Shown here in pieces: positions 54,226 to 63,331 of a stretch of DNA of 64,000 nt. The stretch covers positions 1 to 64,000 of the forward strand of contig CAKRHR010000011.1 of NCBI GenBank assembly GCA_934339005.1, read 5' to 3'. Below the pieces are notes generated by a model, which had not been told where the DNA came from, did not search any database, and worked only from the letters and a program-made list of their open reading frames with translations. A program made the translations under genes and the position numbers. This DNA comes from an uncultured Catenibacillus sp. Its GTDB lineage: Bacteria > Bacillota > Clostridia > Lachnospirales > Lachnospiraceae. Every line of letters starts with the position of its first letter. Position 1 is the stretch's first letter.

Positions 54226-55605
54226 GTGAACACCTTAAGTTTATATATTCATTTTCCATTTTGCGTCCGTAAATGTCAGTACTGTGATTTTCTCTCCGGA
54301 CCGGGCACAGCCAAAGCTATGTCTTCTTATATAAATGATTTAAAAAATGAAATAGCTTTCCGTGGACAGTTCTTTCAGGATTATCAAGTTATGAGTGTTT
54401 TTTTTGGCGGTGGGACGCCATCGCTTTTATCAGAAATCCAAATGAACGATATTATGTCCTGCATCCGCAACAATTTTTCATTAAACCCTCATGCAGAAAT
54501 CACCTGCGAATGTAATCCCGGAACATTATCTGAAGATAAGTTAAATGGATTTTTAAATGCCGGTATTAACCGCTTAAGTATCGGTCTGCAGTCTGCAAAC
54601 GATACTGAACTTGAAATGCTTGGCCGAATTCATCGCTATGCGCAATTTGAACACAATTATCAACTGGCAAGGCAATGTGGTTTTAAAAATATCAACATCG
54701 ATCTGATGTCCGCCCTGCCGGGACAATCTGTTGCTTCTTATGAGGATACCCTTGATAAGGTGCTGGCACTTGAACCTGAGCACATATCAGCCTACAGTCT
54801 AATCATTGAGGATGGCACGCCTTTTGCCGATGCACTTCCGGCACCACTGCCATCGGAGGATGACGAACGTTTAATGTACCATCTGACAAAAACAAAACTT
54901 GCAGCCCATGGCTATGCGCGCTATGAAATTTCTAATTATGCGCGTCCGGGCTTTGAATGCCGGCACAATATCGTCTACTGGACGCGAAAGAATTATCTGG
55001 GACTTGGACTTGGAAGTTCAAGTTTGATTGATGAGCAGCGTTTTTGCAATCCATCGGATATGAAGAAATATCATGAATTGTGGAACGTTGATATCAGTGC
55101 ACACCAAGTTTATTCACAGCAGAGTTATATTAAGCAGACATCTAAACAAAAAAAGGTATCTGAACAGAAAAAAGCATCCAATCTACAGCAGTCCGATCAA
55201 AATTTGCCAGATTGTGATGCATTACTTGATAAAGGAAACACTAAAATATACAAAACTTCAACCAACAATTTAAGCCAAGCACCAGACACAGCAGATTCTA
55301 TATATACCAAAAATACTGTATGTGAAGAATCCTGCAATACATTCCTTCACGGCACCCAGCAGTTAGAAACGCTGGACACACAAGCCCAGATGGAAGAATT
55401 TATGTTTCTTGGTCTGCGCCTGACAAAAGGTATTTCTACAAAAGCTTTTGAGGATTATTTCCACACGCCAATTAAAGCGGTTTATCAAACAGTGATTGAC
55501 AAACATTTAAAGGATGGTACACTGATTTTAGACGGCGATCGGCTTTATTTGTCCGAGTGCGGTATGGATGTTGCAAATTATGTGATGTCAGATTTTATCA
55601 TTTGA
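54226..55605 (+). CDS. hemW: Radical SAM heme chaperone HemW, with insert
   Basis: The protein has 459 residues from the GTG at 54226, preceded by AGGAGG. It starts L-S-L-Y-I-H-F-P-F-C-V-R-K-C-Q-Y-C-D, the HemW radical-SAM motif, and has F-G-G-G-T-P-S and the C-terminal HemW domain. HemW inserts heme into proteins and was once called a coproporphyrinogen oxidase. Residues about 290-380 are a Gln/Lys/Ser/Thr-rich, low-complexity insert. Without it the length would be the usual ~370-380. Confidence 0.92.
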   Translation: MNTLSLYIHFPFCVRKCQYCDFLSGPGTAKAMSSYINDLKNEIAFRGQFFQDYQVMSVFFGGGTPSLLSEIQMNDIMSCIRNNFSLNPHAEITCECNPGTLSEDKLNGFLNAGINRLSIGLQSANDTELEMLGRIHRYAQFEHNYQLARQCGFKNINIDLMSALPGQSVASYEDTLDKVLALEPEHISAYSLIIEDGTPFADALPAPLPSEDDERLMYHLTKTKLAAHGYARYEISNYARPGFECRHNIVYWTRKNYLGLGLGSSSLIDEQRFCNPSDMKKYHELWNVDISAHQVYSQQSYIKQTSKQKKVSEQKKASNLQQSDQNLPDCDALLDKGNTKIYKTSTNNLSQAPDTADSIYTKNTVCEESCNTFLHGTQQLETLDTQAQMEEFMFLGLRLTKGISTKAFEDYFHTPIKAVYQTVIDKHLKDGTLILDGDRLYLSECGMDVANYVMSDFII

Positions 55606-55720
55606 GGAACTCTTCAGAACCACCCGGATAGGATAAAAACTACTACTTTTTTAACATGCGATTTTACGCGTATATCTTGGAGGTTTACAAATAAATAAAT
55701 TCAGGAAGGATTGAGCATTT

Positions 55721-56680
55721 ATGAATATTGTTATTTTAGAGAGAGATAGCGTTGGCACAGATATTTCTGTGGATTGTTATAAAGATTTTGGTGATGTGAC
55801 GGTTTATGCCAATACAGATAACGAAGCAGACGTCATCGAGCGTATTAAAGACGCAGATATTGTCATCAACAATAAAGCTCCGATGAACGCGCGCACGCTG
55901 GCAGATGCCCCAAACGTACGCCTGATTGCAGAATTTGCCACAGGCTTTGATAATGTGGATATTCCTTATTGTCAGGCACATGATATCGCTGTTGCCAATG
56001 TCAGCAACTACTGCACTGAGGCCGTTGCGCAGCATACATTTGCCATGGCACTTTTCCTGCTTGAGAAATTAAGCCACTATGACAATTATGTCAAATCCGG
56101 CGAATATCAGTCACAGCGCCGATTTTCAAATTTTGATATCCCATTTACTGAACTTGCCGGTAAAACCTGGGGTATCGTTGGTATGGGAAATATCGGACAT
56201 GCCGTTGCAAAAATTGCCACAGCATTTGGCTGCAAAGTGATTTTTTATTCTGCTTCCGGTCACAGCACATGCACAGATTATCCTCAGGTGGATTTGGACA
56301 CATTACTGCAGACTTCTGATTTTGTGTCCCTGCACTGCCCGCTGACAGACCGTACCCGCAACCTGATTGATGCCAAAGCCCTCAAAAAAATGAAAACAAC
56401 AGCACTACTGATTAACGTTGCCCGCGGTCCGGTTGTAAATAACCATGATTTATATGACGCTTTAGTTGCCCATACAATCGCAGGCGCCGGTCTGGATGTG
56501 CTTGAAAAAGAACCTTTGCAGGCCAAAAATCCTTTAAGCACATTTAAAGACAGCACCCGCCTTATCATCACACCACATCTCGCCTGGGCCAGCACCGAAG
56601 CCCGACAGCGTTGTGTTGATGAAGTTTATGAAAATATTAAAGCATTCCTTGATGGTAAGAAACGTAACATTGTTTCATAA
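55721..56680 (+). CDS. D-2-hydroxyacid dehydrogenase
   Basis: The protein has 319 residues. The NAD domain starts G-I-V-G-M-G-N-I-G-H-A; the catalytic Arg is in N-V-A-R-G-P-V-V, the Glu in L-E-K-E-P, and the His in T-P-H-L-A-W. It interconverts a 2-oxo acid and a D-2-hydroxy acid with NAD(H); hydroxypyruvate/glycerate or a similar small acid is likely. Exact substrate unknown. Convergent with the murE-like gene. Confidence 0.9.
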   Translation: MNIVILERDSVGTDISVDCYKDFGDVTVYANTDNEADVIERIKDADIVINNKAPMNARTLADAPNVRLIAEFATGFDNVDIPYCQAHDIAVANVSNYCTEAVAQHTFAMALFLLEKLSHYDNYVKSGEYQSQRRFSNFDIPFTELAGKTWGIVGMGNIGHAVAKIATAFGCKVIFYSASGHSTCTDYPQVDLDTLLQTSDFVSLHCPLTDRTRNLIDAKALKKMKTTALLINVARGPVVNNHDLYDALVAHTIAGAGLDVLEKEPLQAKNPLSTFKDSTRLIITPHLAWASTEARQRCVDEVYENIKAFLDGKKRNIVS

Positions 56681-56719
56681 AATGTACAAATATTATTAAT
56701 ACAACAAATACCTGAAACA

Positions 56720-58759
56720 TCATAAACAGTAGTTATATTTTTCTTTAATATAGATATGTTCATCTAACGGATATTTCACACCTTTGATTTCCTGATAGTT
56801 TTCATGGCCTTTTCCGGCGAAAATGACAATATCGCCGGAATGTGCCATGGAAATACCTATATCAATGGCTTCGCACCGGTCTGGAATTATCATGTATTGT
56901 CCGCCTGCTTTTAGAACACCATCTTCTATCTGACTTATAATTGTTTCCGGCGGTTCAAATCTTGGATTGTCATTTGTGATGATTGTCAGATCTGCCAGTC
57001 TACCGCTGACTTCACCCATTTCAATGCGCCGATGTTTATCTCTGTTGCCGCCACATCCAAAAACGCAGATGATTTTGCCGGTATATATTTTGTGTACAGC
57101 ATGCAAGAGATTTTCCAGGGCGGTGGCATTGTGCGCATAGTCAATCATCACCGTGAAATCTTTGAAATACGGCAGTATTTCCATGCGGCCGGGTACATGC
57201 ACATCCATCAGTCCCTGATGAATGAATGTTTTTGAAATGCAAAAATACTGTGCAACGGTTGCCGCGGCTAACGCATTTTCCTCGTTAAATTCGGTTGGCA
57301 TGTTTGTTGCAATATCTTCTAATGTTATGTCTTGTGATTTTGTATCTTCTGCTTTTAAATTCTGCAATTTCTTATCTTCTAATTTTAAATCTTTTGGTTC
57401 TAATTTCTGTAAATCTACATCTTTTAACTTTAAATTTTCTGATTTTAATTTTTGTAGTTCTACATCTTCAAATTCTAATTTTTTTAACTCTGAATTTTGG
57501 ATTTTGGAATCTTTTTCTTTGAAATTATCCAATTCAGAATATGCTTTTTCTAAAACTGTTTTTTTGTTTTTATGAAGTGTACTTGTGACAATATTAGTAT
57601 TACTAGAAATCTTTTCTTTCGTATTTTCTAATTTTCTCAAACTATAATATATTATCGGGCATGCCGCCTGTTTTGTAATTTGGACAGCGCCACTTGAATC
57701 CTCATTGACAAATCCAATCCGGCTCTGTCTAAATATCAATGATTTGCAATACATGTATTCTTCCATATCTGCGTGCTCGTTTGGACCGATATGATCCTCG
57801 TAGATATTTGTCAGCACTGCCGCATCAAGTGTTATGCCTGCGATGCGATGTTGTTTTAACCCCTGCGAGGATACTTCCAACACAACGACATCTACATGAT
57901 TGTGCCTCATCATCTGCAAATATTTGTGGAGTTCAAGCGCTGACGGTGTGGTCTGTGTTGCCTGAATCACTTCTTTACCTGTATCAATCACAACCGTGCC
58001 AATCAGACCGACTTTATAGCCTGCTTTTTCAAAAATGGATTTGAGCATATAAGAGGTGGTGGTTTTTCCTTTTGTACCGGTGATACCGATTATATATGGA
58101 TATTCCGATTTTTTTAAATATACCAAACTTCTTAATTTATCCTGACACTCTGAATCTTTTTTATCCGTATGCTCTAAATGAGAATCTGACAAAATAGTTT
58201 TAATACCTTTATTATCTTTTCTATTTTCTTTTTTATTTTTCTTTTTATTTCCACTTCTATCATCTTTTCTGTTATCACAACTATTTTGTTTCTTAATATA
58301 ACTTTCTGTACTTTTTTCTATATTTTTACTCATACAACACTTTTCATTTCTATTAACATTTCTATTAACATTTCTATTAATATCCCAATTAACCTTTTCA
58401 AACAGTGCTACATTATGATAAAATCGCCCCGCCATCCACGCTTCCGCAAGTCTTGTATCCTGCGTCCAAATCCAGGTGATTTTTTGCTGCCCGTCTGTCG
58501 TCAGTCCTCGAATATTTTCATGGCGTGCTTCATATACTCTATAAAACACATCGGGGCGGCTGACAATAATTGCCGCCGCCCCTTTATCTATGGCTTCTCC
58601 GATATAATCATGCCCATCGCACCACGCACCCGTGATACAGATAAACACATCTCCTTTTTTTACTTTCCGGGAATCATCACAGATTCCGCTAATATCTATA
58701 TCTGTCTTTCCAAGAAAACACAGCCAGAAAAACCCACATAACATGTCAATCAGACGCAT
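56720..58759 (-). CDS. MurE-like Mur ligase with two large inserts
   Basis: The protein has 679 residues from the ATG at 58759 (GGAG eight bases before); ordinary MurE has about 490. ATP loop G-T-K-G-K-T-T, Y-M-Y-C-K-S-L-I-F with the carbamoylated Lys, D-Y-A-H-N, and D-N-P-R-F-E near the end, the motif of enzymes adding meso-diaminopimelate. Two inserts: about residues 123-219 (Asn/Lys/Asp-rich) and about 373-482. The second is made of short repeats of the type L-x-L-x-D-x-x-L-Q-K-L. The gene may be the housekeeping murE or a paralogue. Confidence 0.88.
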   Translation of the reverse strand: MRLIDMLCGFFWLCFLGKTDIDISGICDDSRKVKKGDVFICITGAWCDGHDYIGEAIDKGAAAIIVSRPDVFYRVYEARHENIRGLTTDGQQKITWIWTQDTRLAEAWMAGRFYHNVALFEKVNWDINRNVNRNVNRNEKCCMSKNIEKSTESYIKKQNSCDNRKDDRSGNKKKNKKENRKDNKGIKTILSDSHLEHTDKKDSECQDKLRSLVYLKKSEYPYIIGITGTKGKTTTSYMLKSIFEKAGYKVGLIGTVVIDTGKEVIQATQTTPSALELHKYLQMMRHNHVDVVVLEVSSQGLKQHRIAGITLDAAVLTNIYEDHIGPNEHADMEEYMYCKSLIFRQSRIGFVNEDSSGAVQITKQAACPIIYYSLRKLENTKEKISSNTNIVTSTLHKNKKTVLEKAYSELDNFKEKDSKIQNSELKKLEFEDVELQKLKSENLKLKDVDLQKLEPKDLKLEDKKLQNLKAEDTKSQDITLEDIATNMPTEFNEENALAAATVAQYFCISKTFIHQGLMDVHVPGRMEILPYFKDFTVMIDYAHNATALENLLHAVHKIYTGKIICVFGCGGNRDKHRRIEMGEVSGRLADLTIITNDNPRFEPPETIISQIEDGVLKAGGQYMIIPDRCEAIDIGISMAHSGDIVIFAGKGHENYQEIKGVKYPLDEHIYIKEKYNYCL

Positions 58760-58819
58760 CAACACCACTCCGACAGTCTTTTTTACATCATATGCAAAAT
58801 CAAATCATTCCGTGTGTGC

Positions 58820-61800
58820 TCACACAAAATCAAAAACTTCCTGCTCAAATTCTATGTGTCTATACTCAACTTCGTCAATCGTAACGTTGGAATGATAGTC
58901 CACGACGACAGTCTGCTGGCGGCCACCGATGAGTTTTTGGCCGAGGACATAGTTGACGTCGAATTTGCCGGTGATGGCAGGCGTGGCCCCCCGGGCAGGT
59001 ACGATTAACTGAACGTTATTTGCTTTAAGCAGTGCAAAGATTGGTTCCCAAATATAAATATCTTTTGCTGCACCAAACGGGTTATCGATAAAAATCACTT
59101 TTTTGAGTGCTGATGCCCCTGCATTTCTGGAATTAATCGCAGAAATGTAGTTAATAACAGCAATCAAAAACTGAATATAAATACCCTGTGACTGGCCGGT
59201 ACTGCCGACAGCTTCTTCGTATTTTAAGAAACGGCTCTGTTCACGGATACGTTCGCGTTTGTAAAGCGACAGGCGGATACTGTCCATATCTGTGACAATC
59301 ACTGAGAACAGATGCTTCCAGGATAACTGGTTGCGCAAATATTTCAGGCGTTCATCATCGCTTGCCAGATTGTCAGAAACCTCCACGATGCGGTCAATGT
59401 ATTCAGACATTCTCTGACTGTAGAATTCTTCTTTGACATACGGAATTTTGAGTGTCACCATCTGAATATCCTCGCCATCCAATGTAATGACGGACATCTT
59501 CGGCAGTCTGGATAATTCCATGCGAATATCGATACAGCGCTGCAGACACTGTGTTTCAAAATTCTGCTTAATCTTGACCATATCTTCAATGCCTTTATAG
59601 ACTCTGTCTTTTTCAAGCATAATGATACTAATGGTTTCTTTCAGGTCAGCATACATCTGCTCTGCTTCATCGCTGTCCGTTGGCAGTTGAATGTGATAAC
59701 GGATTTCATCGCAAAGTTCAAAGGCTTTTAACTGACGCAGTGTTTCTGCCAGTTCATCTTTCTGACGCTCAAATTCAGCCTTCTTCAAATCTTCCTCTTT
59801 GCGAAGCTGCTCATAGCGTTCAAAAAGCTGCTTGCTCATCTGTCTGAAATCCGCATCCGGACGTTCAGTATCTTTTGTATACGCCGTTGTCACGCCAACA
59901 CTTCTGAACAGTCTTTCGATGTCCTTGCGCAAATCATCTAACTGACGCAAATTCTTAGCTGCATTTTCAAGGCTTCGAGCATATTCTGTAAGTTTGTCCC
60001 CAAGCTGTTTATAGGACTGTGTGTATTCCTGAACAAATACATCATAATCCATGTTTTTAAGTTCAACTTCCTTGTAGGCACCGTATTTTTCTTCAATAAC
60101 TGCAATCGCATTCTCCACCCTGCCGGTCAGGCGGTGCCAGTTGCCCCTTGCATCCTCTGCCATGGCTTTTTGCAGGCGAATATCCTGCTGAATGCGGTCA
60201 ATATCTGCCTTCATCGTATGCAAAAGCGCATCATCATAGATTTCAAGCAGATTATTTGCCTTAAGCTCATCCAGTTCCTGCAATGTCATATGGCGGCTTT
60301 CAATCAGGCGCTCATAATGCTGCATGGATTTTTCGTAGTTTTCAAGCAGTTTTTTCTTATCTGCAATGTCTGTCTGAGCGGATTCATAAACCGTCTTTGC
60401 ACTCGTAAATGCAACCTCTAATTCATCTAAAGTCATCTGCGCATCTGGCAAATCTTCCGTACCCGCATTTTTCTTATCGCCATTTATACCACTGTCATCG
60501 CTGACAGCTTCTGTCATATCAGCATTATTATCCAAAACAGCATTACCATCTGCATTATCTGCAGCTTCTGCCATATAAGGCAAAAACAATGCCTGCCACA
60601 ACTGTATCAATGTATTCTGTTGCTTTGTCAGTGCTTCCTCCTGACGACCGGCCTGCGCTTCATTTTCCGTCAATAGCTTGCGCTTTACTTCGGCTTCTTC
60701 ACGCTGGCTGCGTTTTTTATTTTCCTGTGCCTGCCATTGCTGTCTGTTCTGGCGCAGCGCTTCAAGTTTCTGATTCAGCTCATAAATCTGAGTAACGACC
60801 GCAAGTTCTTCATTGGTCTGTGCAAATGCAGCTTCGGCTTCTTTTTCTTTATTTTCTGTTTCAGTCACTTCCATACGACCATCAGACAATGACACTTCAA
60901 GTGCTTCAATAGAGGCCTTGATTTCTTCCACCTGCTTTTCACACTGTTCCCTGCGTGCACGGTTTTGTGCCTGCAAGTCATAATATTCACCCATAAAATG
61001 ATGCAGATACGCCAAATCCTCCTGATACGTCTGTTCCTGGTCTTCCATGCGGCTTATGTAGCTCTTTAATTCTTCAAGCTGCTTTTCAACCTTTGCAATT
61101 TCTTCTTCAATCGCCGCATCATCTGTATACAGTTTTTTATTTTTACCGGTCAGCACCACCTGATTTTCATCAAATAAAGATTTTCCGGACATCACAGCTT
61201 CAAAACGCACAATCGGAATCTGATAATCCCCAAAATCCTTTTCAAACAATACCGCATCTGTATGTATTTTCGAAAAATCAGAACGCACAAGCACTGCATA
61301 CGGCAAAAATGGCATATTTTCAAGTAACTGCTGCTTATCCTCTGACTCTACTGTTTTCAGATACTCACAGCCTGCCATACATGAAATATTGTGGCAGCGC
61401 TTCAGATAATCCATAACATCCCGCACGCCATCACTGACCTGCACCGGGTTTTTCTCTTTAAGCTGCTGCACATACCGGCTGAGTTTTTCCTGCTTCTGCA
61501 CCGCCATAAACAGCTCTGCCGCATTTTTCTTATAACGTCCATAAATCAAAGACTTTAACTGTCCGTAATTGGCTGCCGTGTACACCTTCAAAAGATGTTC
61601 TGCCTTTGGCTGCTGCTTCTCAAGCATTTCAAAAAAGTCATCTAACTGCTTCTTCTCATATTCCGCAGATGTCAGCGCGATATGTGCCTCATATCGCTCA
61701 TTTCCCATCTGTGTAAGCTTTGTCATCAGCGCCTGCTTCCGGTCCTTCACATCCTCTAAAGCCCTTTTGCTTCTGTCAGCCTTTGTCCGGTAGCTGTCCA

Positions 61801-63331
61801 CCTCACGCTTTGTGCCCTCAATCAAAAGCACATTGACTGACTGACGCAGTGCGGCAATCTCATGAATCTGCGCCTTTTCCTCTGCCCCGCTGCGCTCAAG
61901 ATTATTCTCAAGAACGGCAAGTGCCATATCTAACTGATGCAGTGTTTCTTCATTAAGCTGAATCTCTGACTGGACTTTGGCATGCGCTTCACTCGTTTCA
62001 CCAAGCTGTTTTTCCAGTTCTGCAAGCTTACCATCAATCAGATATTTTGCCTGGGCCGCCATACCTGCAAGTTCTGCTTTTAACTTCTTATCACCTGTAT
62101 CTGAACTTTCGATGACACCGCGAATGACCTGTGCATTCTTCCTGCAATCCTCATACTCTGCATAATCCCGCATACTCTCTGCTTTTGACAACTGCAGCGA
62201 TGCACGGCCGTAATCTGCCTCAAGGACCTGGATTTTAGCATCCATCGCTGATGTATCATTTTCAAGATGCTTTAACATTTCCTGATTTTTCTGCACCTTA
62301 ACCGTATCCAGCTTACGGGCAATTTCTTCAATATGTTTCTTCGTAAATGCCTGTTCCTTGCCTGTAGCTTCAAGCTGACGTTCCTGCTGCTTTAAAGCCA
62401 GCAACAGTCCGTGATATGTCTTGACCAAATCATATCTGAACTTGTCTTCATTCTGATACAATGTCACCAGACTTTCGATACGACCCCTGAACACCTCCAT
62501 CGCCTCGGCCTGTTTATCATAAGAGGCAATCTCCTGTCGTTTTTTAGACAACTCCAGTAACTTTTCACGAATAGCCATCAATGTCTGCGCCATATCCTCT
62601 TTATCATCCTCTGTTTTGCCGATAAATGCTTTCTGGATGATTTCTTCTATAAACAAATCCTCAACGACTTTCCGAGTTGTTTTGTATGTATTTTCAAAAT
62701 ACGTACGCACATGGCCCTCGGTCTTATTTATCCCCCTGATAATTTCCCACTGGCTCTCATAAAGACCATAGCGACTGATAAAACGCTGATATTCGCCTTT
62801 TCGGTCAAAAATATGTACTCTAAGACTGTAGTCATTGTGTTCGAGGGATTTCAGATAACTTCGCAGTCCTACATAAGTCATGCGCTCTTTGCCTCTGGAT
62901 AACGGCAGATTCACGATGTCATTATCATTATAATTCTGATAAAAAATAACATAGTTATAGTAATCTATCGATGCAGCACTACCTGCCTCATGTTCCTCGT
63001 CATCCTTTGCCTTTCGTGCACAAAAGCCCGTCAACATATAACGATAACCGTCCAAAATATCACAGTCATCCAATTTCCATTCCACAAGTGAATGTATTGA
63101 TGTACTGCCTTCGCCGGTACGGAATAATTTTTCAATCGGCTGTTTATCATCCAGAGTACAGTTTGGAATCAGATTCTGGAAAAGCAACAGCATGAGCACA
63201 CTCTTACCACCACCGTTTGCCAGATCATACAGCGCATTTTTGCCATCAAAACGCATGACAAAATCATCGTAAAACTGTGTGCCGAAATTGTATTTGACGT
63301 TGTTGACACGTATTCTGTTAATGTGCGGCAT
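58820..63331 (-). CDS. MukB/JetC-like SMC ATPase
   Basis: The protein has 1503 residues from the ATG at 63331 (GGAGG eight bases before). N-terminal ATPase half: D-L-A-N-G-G-G-K-S (Walker A, Lys43). Long coiled coils surround a hinge near residues 620-750. The C-terminal half has G-S-T-G-Q-S-Q-G (signature, about 1377) and V-I-F-I-D-N-P-F-G (Walker B, about 1416). The size matches MukB. Together with the next gene upstream, this is the SMC part of a MukBEF/MksBEF- or Wadjet-type complex, which loops DNA. Walker B has Asn where the catalytic Glu is expected. A low-complexity Asp/Asn-rich insert is at about 920-965. Confidence 0.85.
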   Translation of the reverse strand: MPHINRIRVNNVKYNFGTQFYDDFVMRFDGKNALYDLANGGGKSVLMLLLFQNLIPNCTLDDKQPIEKLFRTGEGSTSIHSLVEWKLDDCDILDGYRYMLTGFCARKAKDDEEHEAGSAASIDYYNYVIFYQNYNDNDIVNLPLSRGKERMTYVGLRSYLKSLEHNDYSLRVHIFDRKGEYQRFISRYGLYESQWEIIRGINKTEGHVRTYFENTYKTTRKVVEDLFIEEIIQKAFIGKTEDDKEDMAQTLMAIREKLLELSKKRQEIASYDKQAEAMEVFRGRIESLVTLYQNEDKFRYDLVKTYHGLLLALKQQERQLEATGKEQAFTKKHIEEIARKLDTVKVQKNQEMLKHLENDTSAMDAKIQVLEADYGRASLQLSKAESMRDYAEYEDCRKNAQVIRGVIESSDTGDKKLKAELAGMAAQAKYLIDGKLAELEKQLGETSEAHAKVQSEIQLNEETLHQLDMALAVLENNLERSGAEEKAQIHEIAALRQSVNVLLIEGTKREVDSYRTKADRSKRALEDVKDRKQALMTKLTQMGNERYEAHIALTSAEYEKKQLDDFFEMLEKQQPKAEHLLKVYTAANYGQLKSLIYGRYKKNAAELFMAVQKQEKLSRYVQQLKEKNPVQVSDGVRDVMDYLKRCHNISCMAGCEYLKTVESEDKQQLLENMPFLPYAVLVRSDFSKIHTDAVLFEKDFGDYQIPIVRFEAVMSGKSLFDENQVVLTGKNKKLYTDDAAIEEEIAKVEKQLEELKSYISRMEDQEQTYQEDLAYLHHFMGEYYDLQAQNRARREQCEKQVEEIKASIEALEVSLSDGRMEVTETENKEKEAEAAFAQTNEELAVVTQIYELNQKLEALRQNRQQWQAQENKKRSQREEAEVKRKLLTENEAQAGRQEEALTKQQNTLIQLWQALFLPYMAEAADNADGNAVLDNNADMTEAVSDDSGINGDKKNAGTEDLPDAQMTLDELEVAFTSAKTVYESAQTDIADKKKLLENYEKSMQHYERLIESRHMTLQELDELKANNLLEIYDDALLHTMKADIDRIQQDIRLQKAMAEDARGNWHRLTGRVENAIAVIEEKYGAYKEVELKNMDYDVFVQEYTQSYKQLGDKLTEYARSLENAAKNLRQLDDLRKDIERLFRSVGVTTAYTKDTERPDADFRQMSKQLFERYEQLRKEEDLKKAEFERQKDELAETLRQLKAFELCDEIRYHIQLPTDSDEAEQMYADLKETISIIMLEKDRVYKGIEDMVKIKQNFETQCLQRCIDIRMELSRLPKMSVITLDGEDIQMVTLKIPYVKEEFYSQRMSEYIDRIVEVSDNLASDDERLKYLRNQLSWKHLFSVIVTDMDSIRLSLYKRERIREQSRFLKYEEAVGSTGQSQGIYIQFLIAVINYISAINSRNAGASALKKVIFIDNPFGAAKDIYIWEPIFALLKANNVQLIVPARGATPAITGKFDVNYVLGQKLIGGRQQTVVVDYHSNVTIDEVEYRHIEFEQEVFDFV

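Noticed and set aside
58820..63331. RecN/SbcC-type repair ATPase
   Set aside because: Size, central hinge and the overlapping MukE/JetB-like partner fit MukB/JetC better.
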